DNA of 64,000 bases from Apostichopus japonicus (taxonomy: Eukaryota; Echinodermata; Holothuroidea; Aspidochirotida; Stichopodidae). Under the pieces are notes generated by a model that worked only from the letters and a program-made list of their open reading frames with translations, did not search any database and had not been told where the DNA came from. The first letter of the stretch is position 1. Every line of letters starts with the position of its first letter. A program made the position numbers and the translations under genes. The stretch spans positions 12,521,001 through 12,585,000 of the forward strand of contig NC_092561.1 of assembly GCF_037975245.1 (NCBI RefSeq), in the 5' to 3' direction. Positions 15,326 through 25,013 of this stretch are shown in pieces.

Positions 15326-17117
15326 TCGGCACCGAATATTCGATTCATCGGTACTGAACATTCGATTGATCGGTACCGCACATTCGATTGATCGGTACCG
15401 CACATTTAATTCATCGGTACCGCACATTCGATTAATCGATACCGCACATTCGTTCCGTCGGTACCGCACATTCGATTGATCGGTACCGCACATTCGATTG
15501 ATCGGTACCGGACATTTCATTGATCGATACCGCACATTCGATTGATCGGTACCGCACATTCGATTGATCGGTACCGCACATTCGATTAATCGATACCGCA
15601 CATTCGTTTTGTCGGAACCGCACATCCGGTTGATCGATAGGGCACATTCGATTGATCGTTACCGCACATTCGATTGATTGGTACCGCACATTCGATTGAT
15701 CGTTACCGCAAATTCGAATGATCGGTAACGTATAATCGATTGATCAGTACCGCACATTCGATTGATCGGTAACGCACATTCAATTGATCGTTACCGCACA
15801 ATCGATCGATCGGTACTGCACATTCGATTGATCGGTACCGAACATTCAATTGATCGGTACCGCACAATCCATCGATCGGTACCGCACATTCGATCGATCG
15901 GTACCGCACATTCGATCGATCGGTACCGCACATTCGATTGATCGGTACGGCACATTCAATTGATCGGTCCTGCACATTCTATTGATCGGTACAGCACATT
16001 CGATTGATCGGTACCGCACATTCGATTGATCGGTACCGGACATTTCATTGATCGTTACCGCCTATTCGATTGATCGGTACCGCACATTCGATTGATCGTT
16101 ATCGCAAATTCGAATGATCGGTAACGTATAATCGATTGATCGGTATACCGCACATTCGATTGATCGGTACCGGACATTTCATTGATCGATACCGCACATT
16201 CTATTGATCGGTACCGCACATTCGATTGATCGGTACCGCACATTCGATTGATCGGTACCGGACATTTCATTGATCGATACCGCACAATCGATTGATCGGT
16301 ACCGCACATTCGATTGATTGGTACGGCACATTCGATTGATCGGTCCCGGACATTCGATTGATCGGTACCGCACATTCGATTGATCGGTACCGGACATTTC
16401 ATTGATCGATACCGCACATTCGATTGATCGGTACCGCACATTCGATTGATCGGTACCGCACATTCGATTAATCGATACCGCACATTCGTTTTGTCGGAAC
16501 CGCACATCCGATTGATCGATAGGGCACATTCGATTGATCGTTACCGCACATTCGATTGATTGGTACCGCACATTCGATTGATCGTTACCGCAAATTCGAA
16601 TGATCGGTAACGTATAATCGATTGATCAGTACCGCACATTCGATTGATCGGTAACGCACATTCAATTGATCGTTACCGCACAATCGATCGATCGGTACTG
16701 CACATTCGATTGATCGGTACCGAACATTCGATTGATCGGTACCGCACAATCCATCGATCGGTACCGCACATTCGATCGATCGGTACCGCACATTCGATCG
16801 ATCGGTACCGCACATTCGATTGATCGGTACGGCACATTCAATTGATCGGTCCTGCACATTCTATTGATCGGTACCGCACATTCGATTGATCGGTACCGCA
16901 CATTCGATTGATCGGTACCGGACATTTCATTGATCGTTACCGCACATTCGATTGATCGGTACCGCACATTCGATTGATCGTTATCGCAAATTCGAATGAT
17001 CGGTAACGTATAATCGATTGATCGGTATACCGCACATTCGATTGATCGGTACCGGACATTTCATTGATCGATACCGCACATTCTATTGATCGGTACCACA
17101 CACTCGATTGATCGGTA

Positions 17118-17600
17118 TTGAATGTATGTACATCAACGGAGTGCCATTTTTGACTTCGTTCCCTCTCCGTTATTGGAATCCGATGAGATGTGACTGGGCC
17201 TTTACTGAAGATAAATGTACCTGTATCATGTATGCAATTGTGATCGTGTATACATGCATGTGTGCATCAATGTGTGTTCATGACACGCATCTTGCTAATG
17301 CAGTATGAAAAGTGGTAATTCTGTTAAAATGGTCCGATTCACAAGCACCAGGGTGCACTCTGTACAATCGTAACACTTTGGGCAATACATTAACAGTTAT
17401 ACAAAGTTAGTTATTACGCTTTCACACCCCAGTATAATCACTGTGGATGAGTGGTACTTGCTTCGGTCTGTGACACAAGATCAGCGGTTCGATTCTTACC
17501 TTCCTATACGCCTGTGTGGCGATCATCAAATGATCGCATCACATGCGTGAAACTCGAGTAACAACATGCTGTAAGTGACTGTTTAGATAAACTCAATTAT
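17118..17600. other. Satellite flank, no gene seen
   Basis: Unique AT-rich sequence starts directly after the last degenerate monomer. Around 17446-17510 there is a weak tRNA-like stretch (A-box-like GAGTGGTACTTGC and B-box-like GGTTCGATTCT) that could be the head of a decayed SINE. No coding signal was recognised. Confidence 0.5.
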
Positions 17601-17611
17601 GTACTTGCTCT

Positions 17612-18586
17612 ATGAAGGACAAGTCTATACCAAACTTAATGTGGATATGGCTAATGTTTGCAAATGGTGCAAGAAAATAACTTGGTTATAAATAGTAATA
17701 AAACTAAAGTATGTTGATTGGTACAAATGAAATATTGCCGTCGAAGATTCTTTAATTGAAAGTATGCTGCGAAAAGATATTGGGCGTAAAATCAACAATG
17801 AATTATCTTTGAAGGAACAAGTCGATTCTGTTTGTAAATTACTTTTCAGGAGATTGGCCTTACTTAGATGTATAAAGCCATTCATTGATACCAATACTGT
17901 CTTGTATTCTATTTTATAATGGATATATTTTACCGATGTTTGAGTATTGTATAGTGTAGTATGGGGTATGAATAATGCCAGAAAAGTTCTCAGACTTGGT
18001 CGTCCACAGAAAGCTGCAGCAAGAATTATTCTCAATGCTACATTTGATGAAAGACCAAGAGACCTTTTTGAGCTGGTTCTCACTAAAAAATCTTTTAAAA
18101 TGTAAAAGATTGACAATGGTGTATAGGTCTTTAAATGGTCTAGCTCCACAGTACCTTGTGGACATGTTCCGTCACATGAATAATATACGTAACCTCCCCC
18201 TAATTTCCACCACACGAAATAAGTTATTCTTATATAGAGGGTAGTAATACCCAGTATTATCAGAAAACATTTTTACATGTTGCTAGTAAGGAGTTGAACG
18301 AGTTATCGAAGGAGTGTAAGAATGCCAACTCCTTAAATACCTTTAAACGTTATCCAGGACTTTAACTAATTTCTTATACTCTTCATTTCATAACATCGAT
18401 TGTTCCATGTTGTATCCATTGTAAAAAAATTGTTCATGGTAGTCTTATCGTTAATGTTGCATTGAATATTAATTTTATTATGATTATATTATGTTTTATC
18501 TACTTGTAGTTTATATATTTCAGGGCCTCAGGGAGATAAGCTTTACGCTAAACCTGAGTATACCTTTTCATGTTAAATAAATAAAT
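17612..18586 (+). mobile_element. Decayed Jockey/CR1-like LINE, 3' part of ORF2 plus tail
   Basis: Conceptual translation across frameshifts gives the C-terminal part of a non-LTR reverse-transcriptase protein. In order: a segment like NLVINSNKTK near 17680; LRKDIGRKINNELSLKEQV and LLRCIKPFIDTNTVLYS at 17760-17915; a VWGMNNARKVLRLGRPQKAA segment near 17960-18015; and YRSLNGLAPQYLVDMF around 18122-18172. The closing NSLNTFKRYPGL ends near 18364. These match the order of the post-RT region in Jockey/CR1-type LINEs. In-frame stops and frame changes make it a pseudogene. A short hairpin-like 3' region (GGGCCTCAGGGAGATAAGC) and a TAAATAAATAAATGG tail at 18572-18586 mark the LINE 3' end. Clade is by general resemblance only. 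Confidence 0.75.
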
Positions 18587-18889
18587 GGTCTCAGCGTTAA
18601 TTTTTATAGGTGCATATTTCTTGCACCTGGTTGGTCAGCCTCTAGTCGAGTTCCTAAATGTTGCTTTCACCGAGAGCTAGCTTTCTGGTCAGAGACATGG
18701 TATATATCAATACCGTTATCCAAAGCATAGAAAAGACTTGTTCTTTTTGAGCCTATCATGCACCTTACTCAATACAGATTATAATATTGGTGCTAAAGCT
18801 CCTGCTAACTGTTCTGAAGGGGATTTTAATTGGGAATAAACAGTAGGTTTGCCCTTGATCATACAAATTACTGCTCATCTCACGTAAAG
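18587..18889. other. Spacer between two LINE remnants
   Basis: No convincing coding signal. The right half may be further decayed 5' sequence of the following LINE, because the reading frame fragments there resemble the stretch preceding the AFD-type motif, but I cannot align it reliably by eye. Confidence 0.35.
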
Positions 18890-19312
18890 TCTGGGTTCAT
18901 GTTTTTTAGTGAATTTCGACAAAATTGACTGGTACTTTATACGTAACTCCTTACAAGCTTTCAATTTCGGAAACAACTTCATTCTGTGGGTGAAAAAAAA
19001 ACATCATACACAACAGTTCCAGCTGTGTTACCAATAATGTTTATTCTTCCTGTAACTTTAGTTTTGAAAAAGGAGTGAGACAGGAATGTCCACTCAGTCC
19101 CTATCTTTTTCTGGTCTGTACGGAGATCATTGCGCAGACGCTCCTACGTAACAATAGTGTGTAGGGTATCAGTATCTCCAATTGTGAGGATAAACTCGCA
19201 CTTCGCTGAGGATACCACTCTCTATTTACATGGAAATGTCGGTTCTCTTAGAAAAGCTGTTCGTATTCTTGAGGAATTTCATACTGTGTCGGGTCTGAAA
19301 GTTACTTTATGA
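18890..19312 (+). pseudogene. Tx1/L1-like LINE reverse transcriptase, first fragment
   Basis: Translation with frameshifts gives consecutive RT landmarks. NFDKIDWYFIRNSLQAFNFG (around 18911-18970) corresponds to the A(F)D-E-W block. SSCVTNNVYSSCNFSFEKG leads into GVRQECPLSPYLFLVCTE from 19072, the classical GVRQGCPLSP block with one substitution. FAEDTTLYLHGNVGSL (around 19200) is the catalytic YADD-type box, here read as FAED, and SGLKV follows near 19297. Stops and frame changes show it is dead. The frame ends at 19312, and the next part of the same protein appears to resume at 21988, so 2.7 kb of foreign DNA seems to split it. Confidence 0.75.
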
Positions 19313-19936
19313 TAAACCGTTTGCTGTGGCCGTTAATCCGATTTGAACCGGGGGGGGGGGCGTAATCGATTCGAGTATTCCGGCCGTAAGTACTATCTAA
19401 GCGGAGCGCCACCATCGGTTGGCGCGCAGCGTACCAAGAAAATTTCAGATTTCAATACCTGCCAGATCGCTGGAGATGGCACTTGCCAGGCTGGATAGCA
19501 GCCATCTAGTTGCGTGATATCGGGTGAAAATTACAAATTCGTCACTCAGGAAATCTGCAATAAAGTTCATGCGACTTTCATTTTTGGTGGATTATTTCTT
19601 TTATTAGTGATTCCAATTGACATGAACATTAGAACCCAGTGCAAGTTGACAAATGATGCGGCGAACTGGAACCCCAGCCCCATTTTGCCCTATGTTTTAG
19701 GATAGAATACCCCTCAATTGTTCGAACCCATGACAACTAACAATCTGTGAATAAATTTTTATCGTCAGACTTAGAATAGGTTCCATGTGAGTGGTGGCTA
19801 AAGTGATGAAGGCATTAAAATAAATCAGTGGTTGTTCGTTGGAGTCCTCACGCAAGTTACCTCGGTTGCTAGGTGGATCTGCATCTGGTAATCGGGTGAA
19901 TTCTGGTCGGAGCGTACTATGTAACCACCGTGTACC
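19313..19936. other. hAT-derived filler inside the split LINE
   Basis: A poly-G run (19351-19360) is followed by a segment at about 19393-19480 containing CTAAGCGGAGCGCCACC and GGTTGGCGCGCAGCGTA. Closely similar strings occur near the ends of the hAT elements at 37088-38083 (opposite strand) and 47635-48024 and inside 30304-30740, so this is a truncated relative. The rest (19500-19930) shows nothing recognisable. Confidence 0.5.
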
Positions 19937-20861
19937 CAGGAACGTAGCTAAGGCCTGATGATTGAGGGAAGGGGGGGTTTAGTGGCTGAAAATCCAACTG
20001 GATGGGTTTAAGCCAGAAAATTCCGACTGGTGCTTTGTACCCTCCACCCCCACCCTCGCGCTACTCGTCAACGATACGGTCAGTGTCAGTCAGACACCAA
20101 ATCTTTCGCGACTGCACTTTTGTACCGAACTTTTTTTCGATACATTTGTACCCACTGGCACTCATTTCCCAAATTTACTAGCCCCCCCCCCACCCCAACC
20201 AAATATTTTTGTGAAATTTCGGGCAAATTGCTGATAAATTTTCGGACACCTACTGAAAGAAAGATAATTTGCAATGTGTTTTTCACTAGTTAAACTTATA
20301 TTATTATTACCATTAATATTGTAACGACTTTCAAATAATTGTAACCAACATGGAAGGGTAATAAGGTGGAAATGATTGTAAGCTATTTGCATGCGATGTA
20401 AAAACCGATGCACGTCTATATGATATGCATTAACATGTGGAACGCTCGCGTAGCGCGCGAAAAATTTTGGTTATATTTTTCGGGCAAGTCGTTACAACCC
20501 CCCCCCCCCCCCCAAATCAAATTGGCTCTTACGCCTATGACGGTAGTTCTATTAGGCATTTTTTAATTGGAGTATTCAAAATCATACGAAGTTTTGTACG
20601 GTGGAGTATAAGAATCGCGAGATACAATTTTTCAAAGTGGCAAGGAAAACGTGGTAAATATGACAGATTAAAGGTAAATTTTGACCGACATTTTTCAATT
20701 TTTAGGTCATGCACATTCACAGGAATGAATGAATAGGCCTAAATAAACTAGAGTGCGACAGTCGGAAATTCCGACTGTCGCACTCCAATTTTCCAACTAT
20801 CGTCAGTTTGACCAAGTTTGGGGTGAGACACTCCCATACCCCCCCTCTAGCGACGTCCCTG
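19937..20861. mobile_element. Non-autonomous hAT-type element with 8-bp TSD
   Basis: The 925-bp element has imperfect terminal inverted repeats: CAGGAACGTAGCTA at the left, and at the right CTAGCGACGTCCCTG, whose reverse complement is CAGGGACGTCGCTAG. It is flanked on both sides by the exact 8-bp direct repeat CGTGTACC (19929-19936 and 20862-20869). An 8-bp duplication with CAG..CTG ends is typical of the hAT superfamily. No transposase is encoded; the interior has several poly-C runs and a large palindrome. Confidence 0.85.
20751..20785. repeat. Perfect 17-bp-arm palindrome
   Basis: Arms GAGTGCGACAGTCGGAA and TTCCGACTGTCGCACTC are exact reverse complements separated by a single A. It lies 76 bp from the right end of the hAT element at 19937-20861. 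Such a near-spacerless hairpin could mark a nested insertion or a replication-made inversion. Confidence 0.9.
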
Positions 20862-21086
20862 CGTGTACCCAGTGTTCTCACTGTAAAGTAAACTCCGGTA
20901 TCACTCAACAACAAGGTAACATGGGATGCGCTGCCACGGAATATGCTCCCTATTTCATTTCCCCAATATTAGGTAACGGACACCGTCTTTGAAACACCAT
21001 CTACAACTAAACAACAACTATGTACAAGCTTTGGCTCTAGCTATGAAGTGCTATCTCTTATGTTATTGACGGAGCGCACTAGTTTT

Positions 21087-21506
21087 CTACTGGAATCGCC
21101 CGAAGATGCGGCGTCTGTAATCCAAGGAACCAACTAACTTCTCTGCTAACTCCTCAGGCTTCAACTGGGCTAGACGTTCGCGGTAAATATGGCACACCAT
21201 CACATGGTTCAGCCTTTGTTGAGTCATGGTGCGCCGTAGCTATGTCTTCAAACGCATCAAAGCACTAAAAGATGTCTAGGCTTCCGTCGAACTGGCGGAG
21301 GAGACGAGGAGCAACCACAAGAGAGCTTCGACTTCACCAAACATAGCCCGTACCGCTGGATTCATCAACTTGAATATTTGTCTATACCCTTCAACCGACA
21401 ACAACTGGAACTGGCCTCGAAAGAAAGGCAGACTAAGCTTAAGATTGTCGGAGAGCTCAGGGTACCAACTCACGAGATCTGGGTGGAATTTTCCATTCAG
21501 CAACAT
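21087..21506 (-). pseudogene. hAT (ZMYM1-like) transposase C-terminal fragment
   Basis: Read on the minus strand, the frame gives FHPDLVSWYPELSDNLKLSL, then VSSASSTEA, a stop, SFSALMRLKT, a second stop, LRRTMTQQRLNHVMVCHIYR and AEKLVGSLDYRRRIFGRFQ before a terminal TAG. This is the dimerisation region of hAT transposases (the SA-E-SFS-L-RLKTYLR-TM-Q-RLN pattern) as also found in ZMYM1-like host proteins. Two in-frame stops disable it. It lies between the two halves of the split LINE and is probably the remains of an autonomous element that landed there. Confidence 0.8.
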
Positions 21507-21987
21507 TGAGTGATATTCGATGATATGAATCCTGAGATGTGTAAGTCCTAACCAAATAGAGACGCTTCATTACTCTTTTTCCAAATGTGTGTGTGTGTGG
21601 GGGGGGGGACATTTGATATTGTTTCCCCCACCCATCGAAATGTGGGGGGACGTGTCCCCCCGCCCCCCTGGATTGACGCCCATGTGCTGTGGCCGAGTGA
21701 ATGAAGACGATGACCATTTGAAGCCACGAGGCTTACCAATCGGGAGGTTCCAGGTTAAATACCCGGCCGGGTCATAGTAAGGTGGGTTTTTCATCCAAGA
21801 GCAATGAATGGTTTTCCCATCTGAAATGATTTCTAAATTGAAAAGATTTCCAAATTTGAATTAAAATATTGAATTGGAAGCCACCCGACGTGTAAGTTGT
21901 AATCCATAAGCCCTTTCGGGTTTCTCCCATATCTGTGGCCGTTTATGCGTTGTAAAAATAAATCTACTCTTTTCAAATTAGGCCCAT
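21507..21987. other. G/C-run-rich filler with a possible transposon end
   Basis: Contains TG-repeat plus poly-G (21588-21610) and the string CCCCCTGGATTGACGCCCATG near 21663-21683, which looks like a DNA-transposon terminus read outward. No matching opposite end or target duplication was found. Nothing coding is seen. Confidence 0.35.
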
Positions 21988-22330
21988 ATGTTGATAGTAA
22001 GCCCGCCTTTGTCGACTAATCGCGAGGACTTTTGCACCCTTAATTTTCCGCCCAAGCTATCTTGCCTTAAGCAAGTGCTTAATTTGTGGTCAACTAGAGA
22101 CCGCACTCATGTCGGACACGTTGTTGGCTTTGGCACAATGCTCCTTTTAAGGTCCCGGAGAGTTCGGAAACCAAATTATTTGGAATAAATCCTATATCGA
22201 AGTCAACAATGATATTATTTTATATCGCCTTATGTTCGAGGAGAGGATTCTGTAAATTATGTTCTGAATCGTGAATGGACGGCCATTCCTTATGCCACTA
22301 TGATATCAATTACAATAATGCAAGCATGCA
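21988..22330 (+). pseudogene. Tx1/L1-like LINE reverse transcriptase, second fragment
   Basis: Translation gives LSTNREDFCTLNFPPKLSCL, then KQVLNLWSTRDRTHVGHVV, and after a stop and frameshift IIWNKSYIEVNND, LYRLMFEE and VNYVLNREW. The order (TN-ED-LNF-PK, L-LW-RDLT-G, then IW-N-I-VN, then the FEKGI-NDLL region) matches the connection and C-terminal region of Tx1/L1-type LINE proteins. It continues logically from the fragment ending at 19312. Multiple lesions make it non-functional. Confidence 0.7.
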
Positions 22331-22486
22331 AGGGTGGCTATTGTAAAAAAAGTCAAGTTAAGTTGCGACTACCTTTATCTGATGTTAAAAGTAATAAATA
22401 AAAAACATAAACACTTTACAAAGAAACGATATCAAAATAGAAAGTTAAAAAATATGTATAAGTATATTGTCGGTCTGCACGTATAA

Positions 22487-22765
22487 GGCAGATATTTGAA
22501 CACGCTATACAGCAGCCACACATTTAAGTGCAGGGAGAACATACACTTCACGTCGGGTGGCAGATATCTTAACACGCTTTACAGCCACACATTTAAGTGC
22601 AGGGATAACATACACTTCACGTCGGGTGGCAGATATCTTAACACGCTTTACAGCCACACATTTAAGTGCAGGGATAACATACACTTCACGTCGGGTGGCA
22701 GATATCTTAAAACGCTTTACAGCCACACATTTAAGTGCAGGGATAACTTACACTTCACGTCGGGT
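22487..22765 (+). repeat. Four-copy 69-bp minisatellite
   Basis: Copies lie at 22487-22558 (72 bp, with an extra CAG), 22559-22627, 22628-22696 and 22697-22765. Copies 2 to 4 are nearly identical; each starts GGCAGATATC and ends CACTTCACGTCGGGT. The unit is 23 codons long with no stop in several frames, so short repetitive open frames occur on both strands. No start context or codon signal supports a real protein. Confidence 0.93.
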
Positions 22766-24336
22766 GGCTAACTGATTTACAGGTTTAGCTTATTTTAGAC
22801 TTTTCAACTTAGGAGTCCATTTGTGATGAGAAATTACAAAGAACCCTTGCAAAAATAAGAAAGGCACACAAGTCGATAGAAAGTGAAACAAGAATACAAC
22901 TCTCTATATGGTAGAGATGCAGGCTTAGACTTCCATTCCTCAAAAATTAGGAAAATCGTGTGTGTCGTTGAGTAGAATCATTGTGTTTCACTCTATGAAA
23001 TGATTTTAACTAAACCACCTCCCCGTTCCCACCTGTCCCTACGCCAATAAATTGAAAAGGTTAAATTTGAAGAACAAATGTAGAGTGTAGAAAAAGGGAT
23101 ACATTTACAAAAGAAGTAAATTGAGACAGTTGTGAACGGTTGATTGACGTAAGAATGGTGTATATACAAACATTAGTTTCACTTTAATAAATTAGCATAG
23201 GAACCTATAACATTACAAATTCCATCTTAATATCTGCACTTTCACAAATTGTTCATTATATATACAGAAGAAGATAGATAGATTAGACTAGAGTAGAAGT
23301 TATTCGTTACATGCTTGATATCATGCATGCTGCAAATAAGCTGATGTCAATTTCTAACATAATTGTGACATAGCAATATCAACCGTGACATGCTGATGTT
23401 AAACATTTATTTTTTTCGTAACACTTTGATATAAGTTCTGAATTAAGATATGAATAACACCGCCGTTAACTCATTGTAACATTGAAGCATCTCTGCCAGG
23501 ATCGAATACAAATGTTAAATTTATACTCTACTTACTTATTTGGAGTTGTAATATGTTGTAACTTTTCTTGTCACTAAACTGACATTGAAACGTATCATGG
23601 TGATGTTTATAGTGTCTTAATATATAACATGATGATATATATCCTATATATATTAGATATATGTTATATATATATTAGATATATGTTATATTGATAATTC
23701 TTCCTAACATTGTGAAGCAAATCGCGTTCAGTAGATTTACATGGGAAATGATTCACTTAAAATAAAGGTCATCAAATATAGATCCTGGGCATGAAAACTA
23801 AACAACTTGATCCACTCTGAACCCCAGTCTCCTCTTTGAGATGAGAACATTCACACAAACGTTAGCAATGTTACGGTAAAATGAACGTTGAACTGGACAT
23901 CAGTGGAAGGTAATAGTCACTATAATGTAGGCCTAAGCTAGAAGTGTGCTCGATCGTACGCGAAACAACCAATAAATAACGTTATCACTGTGGTAAATTT
24001 ATCAAAGCGTTGGCAAAGTGATTGGAAACGGAAACTTGGAGGTAAAACTAGGAGGATGGAGATGAAGAGGGCGAAGGAGGTTTATGGCGTAGAGCCCTGC
24101 ACGAAAAAATGTTTACATTCAAAGCATATTTGTTTGAGATGCTGTCCATGGTCCACGATATGCAAATGCTGCTATCTCAAACTGTTGGAAGTTGGAGACT
24201 CTTAAATAGCATAGCTTCAGCTATAATAGCAAGGAGATCATTGACAAGGTATCCCTTACTCTATGCAAATTTTAATGCATTAAAAGCATTTCCCCTTTAA
24301 GAAAACCAAGGCTATGTACATCTCCCTCTTAAAAAT
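22766..24336. other. AT-rich sequence downstream of the Ig-receptor gene
   Basis: No coding exon was recognised. 23619-23695 is a degenerate TATA-rich low-complexity tract with a repeated ATTAGATATATGTTATAT motif. An ATTAAA-type polyadenylation hexamer for the minus-strand gene ending at 24337 is possible at 24271-24276. Confidence 0.45.
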
Positions 24337-25013
24337 TCAAACTTGAGTTGCGCTATTTGTTTGCTCATTGTAAGAACCCTTTTGCTTACCGTTCGATAGA
24401 GAGGAGGCATAAACACTACTTGGTCTGTATACGTCAGTTCTGTCCTTATCTTCACCTTTGACATACACAAGGTAAATCCTCCAAAGAGTGGTTGCAAAGA
24501 GAAGTAGCAACACTGTAACAGTGGTTGATGTTATCATGAAGTATACGACTGTGATCGAGCGGTCGGATGGTAACGGAGATTCCATCGGCTGACGGATGTC
24601 TGCTTCGTTGGCTGTATTATATCTAACTAATGAAGGTGAATGTGTCGTCATCAGTGATTTCGTCTGTGCTGTAGTCGGATCTGTCGATGGTGCTGTCGTC
24701 GGTTCTCTCGACGGTGATGTGGTCAGTGATGTAATATATGAAGTAGGTGATGTTGGTTGTGGGGGCGCTCTTTCATCTATTGATGTAAGTTCCGTCGTAA
24801 ACAAACTTGTGACTTCAAGAACTGACCATGTCTGCAATGTTGTTGACAGCTCAGAAGTTGGCAACGGTAATGTCGACAGCCTTGGTGAGTTTGACAGCCA
24901 CGGTGTAACTTTGAAGATGACTTGAACGCTGCAAATATGTTTGGTATCTCTCATATATAGAGCGCACGTGACATTACACCAGTTCAGCATCATTGAAACG
25001 GACGCCTTGGGTT
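24337..25013 (-). CDS. Last exon: stalk, membrane helix, cytoplasmic tail
   Basis: Acceptor TTTCTCCACAG precedes AACCCAAGG (phase 1). The exon encodes the end of an Ig-like fold (NWCNVTC, KHICSVQVIF), about 110 residues rich in Thr, Ser and Pro (mucin-like), the helix VYFMITSTTVTVLLLLFATT, the basic stop-transfer residues after it, and a tail with two VY motifs. It ends SATQV and TGA (24337-24339). The 225-codon open frame with this ordered composition is strong evidence of real coding. Confidence 0.75.

Larger units (their letters stand above)
1..17117. repeat. 22-bp satellite array (about 780 monomers)
   Basis: An uninterrupted head-to-tail array fills the first 17.1 kb. The 22-bp consensus is TC followed by GATTGATCGGTACCGCACAT. 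Monomers keep one orientation throughout. Each carries the 8-bp palindrome CGGTACCG and three CpGs and is about 50% GC, against an AT-rich flank. Recurring variants replace GATTGATCGG with GTTCCGTCGG, GATATTTCGG, AATTTGTCGG, GATCGATCAC or GATTAATCGA. Because 22 is not a multiple of 3, three monomers encode a 22-residue period and each reading frame cycles through all three phases. The consensus has no stop on the minus strand, and long plus-strand frames exist too, so open frames of up to 333 codons arise on both strands. I read these as by-products: indel-length monomers (for example near 3880, 9902 and 10660) shift frame freely. The array continues off the left edge and decays at about 17117. 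Confidence 0.97.

Noticed and set aside
1-17117. CRISPR-like regular repeats
   Set aside because: There are no unique spacers: the 22-bp units are contiguous head-to-tail satellite monomers in a eukaryotic genome.
21585-21690. Possible transposon end with CATGGGCGTCAATCC-type terminus
   Set aside because: Only one terminus is visible, with no partner or target duplication, so no element could be delimited.
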